64,000 nucleotides of DNA from Burkholderia sp. NRF60-BP8 (GTDB lineage: Bacteria > Pseudomonadota > Gammaproteobacteria > Burkholderiales > Burkholderiaceae), in assembly GCF_001522585.2 (NCBI RefSeq), contig NZ_CP013372.1, positions 434,001-498,000 on the forward strand, written 5' to 3'. Position 1 is the first letter of the stretch, and each line of letters begins with the position of its first letter. Made by a program: the position numbers and the translations under genes. Shown here one piece after another: positions 62,381 to 64,000 of the stretch. The notes below the pieces were generated by a model. It was given only the letters and a program-made list of their open reading frames with translations. It searched no databases and was not told the origin of the DNA.

Positions 62381-63163
62381 ATGAAGCAGTGGATGGCGGC
62401 GCTCTCGATGGCGCTGGCGGCAGGGGCCGCACATGCGGGCGACTGGGCGGGCAAGGAGATTCGGCTCGCGGTCGATCCGACCTACCCGCCGCTCGAGTAC
62501 AAGCTGCCGGACGGTACGCTGACCGGGTTCGGGATCGACATCACGAATGCGCTGTGCGCGGAACTGAAGGCGCGCTGCGTGTGGGTCGAGTCGAGTTTCG
62601 ACGGGATGATCCCCGGGCTGCTCGCGCGCAAGTTCGACGTGATCGCGTCGTCGATGACGATCACGCCGAAGCGGATGCAGCAGATCGCGTTCACGAACCG
62701 GATCTCGAACGCGCCTGCGCGGCTGATCGCGCGCAGGGGTTCGCCGCTGCTGCCGACGGCCGAATCGCTGAAGGGCAAGCGGATCGGCGTCGAGCAGGGC
62801 TCCGCGCAGGCCGACTATGCGATCGCGAACTGGCAGCGGGCCGGCGTGCAGATCGTGTCCTACCCGAACCAGGACCAGGTCTACGCGGATCTCGTGACGG
62901 GGCGGCTCGACGCGGCGTTCCAGGCGTCCATCGCGGCCAGCGACGGATTCCTGAAGAAGCCGCACGGCAAGGACTTTGCATTCGCCGGTGAAGCGATCGA
63001 CGACACGAAGTACTTCGGGCAGGGCGATGGGCTCGGTCTGCGCAAGCAGGACACCGACTTGCGCGACGCGTTCAATCGCGCGCTCGCGACGATTCTCGCG
63101 AACGGCACGTATCGGCGGATCAACCGGAAGTATTTCGATTTCGACATCTACGGCGCGAAGTGA
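62381..63163 (+). CDS. Polar amino-acid ABC transporter substrate-binding protein (HisJ/ArgT-like)
   Basis: A 260-residue periplasmic protein with a signal peptide (MKQWMAALSMALAAGAAHA), then IRLAVDPTYPPLEYKLPDGTLTGFGIDITNALCAEL, the family signature, VIASSMTITPKRMQQIAFT and GVEQGSAQADYA. Type II binding fold for arginine, lysine, ornithine or histidine. AAGGAG precedes the ATG by 7 bases. It follows the M20 hydrolase, so hydrolysis products may be the ligand; the permease is not in the window. Confidence 0.9.
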   Translation: MKQWMAALSMALAAGAAHAGDWAGKEIRLAVDPTYPPLEYKLPDGTLTGFGIDITNALCAELKARCVWVESSFDGMIPGLLARKFDVIASSMTITPKRMQQIAFTNRISNAPARLIARRGSPLLPTAESLKGKRIGVEQGSAQADYAIANWQRAGVQIVSYPNQDQVYADLVTGRLDAAFQASIAASDGFLKKPHGKDFAFAGEAIDDTKYFGQGDGLGLRKQDTDLRDAFNRALATILANGTYRRINRKYFDFDIYGAK

Positions 63164-63309
63164 GCCGCGTGGCGTGCTGTCGGCGCGCCGCACGTGAGGA
63201 GACGGCGCGCGATCGACCGCGCGCCGGATGCGGGGAATGACCGCCTGCACGGCCTGCGAATCGCGCGGGCATTCACGTGCAGGCCCACAAAAACGTATAA
63301 GGACAACGA

Positions 63310-64000
63310 ATGAACTGGAGAATTTTTTTTCGTCGCGATTCCGGCGCTGTGCGCAGCGCCTGCATTCGCGCAGGGCAGCGTCACGCTCTACGGTCTGGTC
63401 GACGCGGGTATCGACTATACGAACGACGTCGGCGGCCACGGTGCATGGCAGATGGCGAGCGGCTTCGCGCAGGGCAGCCGCTGGGGGCTGAAAGGCGCCG
63501 AGGATCTCGGCGGCGGCTACAGCGCGCTGTTCCAGATCGAGAGCGGCTTCAACGTGAACGCCGGCACGCTCGCGCAGGGCGGGCGCATGTTCGGGCGGCA
63601 GGCTTACGTCGGGCTCGGCAGCACGCGCTACGGCACGCTGACGCTCGGCCGGCAATACGATTCGGTGGTCGACTATCTCGCGCCGACGACCGCGAACGGG
63701 AGCTGGGGCGTCTATCCGTTCTCGCATCCGCTCGATAACGACAACACGGGCAACACGTTCCGCGTCGACAACACGGTCAAGTACGCGAGCCCGGATTTCT
63801 CGGGCTTCTCGTTCGGCGGCACCTACAGCTTCAGCAACGACACGGGCTTCGCGAACAACCGGGTGTGGAGCATCGGCGCGCAGTACGAGCACGGCGGGCT
63901 GCTGGTCGGCGCTGCGTTCCTGAACGCGAACGACCCCGGCGCGACGTCCGGCGGCGCGGTCGCGGGTGCGGGTTCGGTCGGCGCCGATGCGAACTTTGCG
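63310..64000 (+). pseudogene. Gram-negative porin, out of frame at a T8 tract and cut by the window end
   Basis: From 63332 the frame reads a typical Burkholderia porin: VAIPALCAAPAFAQGSVTLYGLVDAGIDYTND, GSRWGLKGAEDLGGGYSALFQIESGFNVNAGTL and RQAYVGLGSTRYGTLTLGRQYD. The only nearby ATG with a ribosome site (AAGGA, at 63310) is in another frame. The mismatch occurs in eight T at 63323-63330: removal of one T would give MNWRIFFVAIPALCA..., a proper signal peptide. A TGA blocks other in-frame starts. The C-terminus lies outside the window. Either phase variation, slippage or a sequencing error. Confidence 0.72.

Overview
The window is high-GC beta-proteobacterial DNA that reads as a Burkholderia cepacia-complex type genome, probably a secondary chromosome. 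Grounds: strong G/C at third codon positions, many LysR regulator/target pairs, DUF4148 and CsbD proteins, TonB-dependent siderophore receptors, a Burkholderia-type porin and a second, CIRCE-controlled groES-groEL pair. The species call is inference from gene content only. I saw no rRNA, tRNA, IS element, prophage or CRISPR array.

Layout. 0-0.64 kb: 5' part of an Ada/AlkA-type alkylation-repair gene, cut by the window edge. 1-4.4 kb: hexuronate module (MFS transporter, LacI repressor, uronate dehydrogenase) with three matching LacI-type operators. 4.5-7.7 kb: Sel1-repeat protein, DUF1330 protein, and a MerR regulator divergent from an Old Yellow Enzyme gene with a 19-bp-spacer promoter. 7.7-12.1 kb: iron/metal uptake group (TonB receptor, PepSY membrane protein, DUF2946 protein). 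12.2-15.5 kb: small unknown protein, LysE exporter, GapN-type aldehyde dehydrogenase. 16-19.1 kb: a second siderophore receptor with a Fur-box-like site and an odd leader hairpin. 19.1-21.6 kb: LysR plus a DUF1338 protein. 21.6-24.9 kb: envelope/osmotic-stress set (27-aa membrane peptide, two CsbD proteins, BON protein, Pro-rich peptide) around a triple-PAS LuxR regulator. 25-31.6 kb: amino-acid binding protein and FAD oxidase, serine hydrolase, class V aminotransferase, YdeI protein.

31.6-37.8 kb looks accessory: AT-rich start, a secreted NucA/NucB-type nuclease, a degenerate MoeA domain fused to a SUKH (SMI1/KNR4) domain, a GNAT acetyltransferase, a decayed TetR remnant, DHCW cupin, VOC protein and a gene interrupted by an in-frame TGA. 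37.8-45.3 kb: LysR/malic enzyme, aminotransferase/63-aa peptide/PNPOx-like protein, LysR/atypical SDR. 45.4-52 kb: exported hydrolases, a cytochrome P460-like protein, DUF4148 protein, amidase and a small secreted protein.

52.7-57.5 kb is the most coherent special system: rhodanese, serine O-acetyltransferase, XRE regulator, family 2A encapsulin shell and a cysteine desulfurase with a long disordered N-terminal cargo-loading extension. This is a sulfur-handling nanocompartment locus. 57.9-59.9 kb: groEL and groES behind a CIRCE element. 60-64 kb: LysR, M20 amidohydrolase, ABC binding protein and a porin whose signal-peptide codons are thrown out of frame by a T8 tract; the porin runs off the window.

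The most novel-looking items are the nuclease + MoeA-SUKH pair, the encapsulin locus with its cysteine-supply genes, the T8 porin frameshift, and the Fur-box/leader hairpin ahead of the second siderophore receptor.
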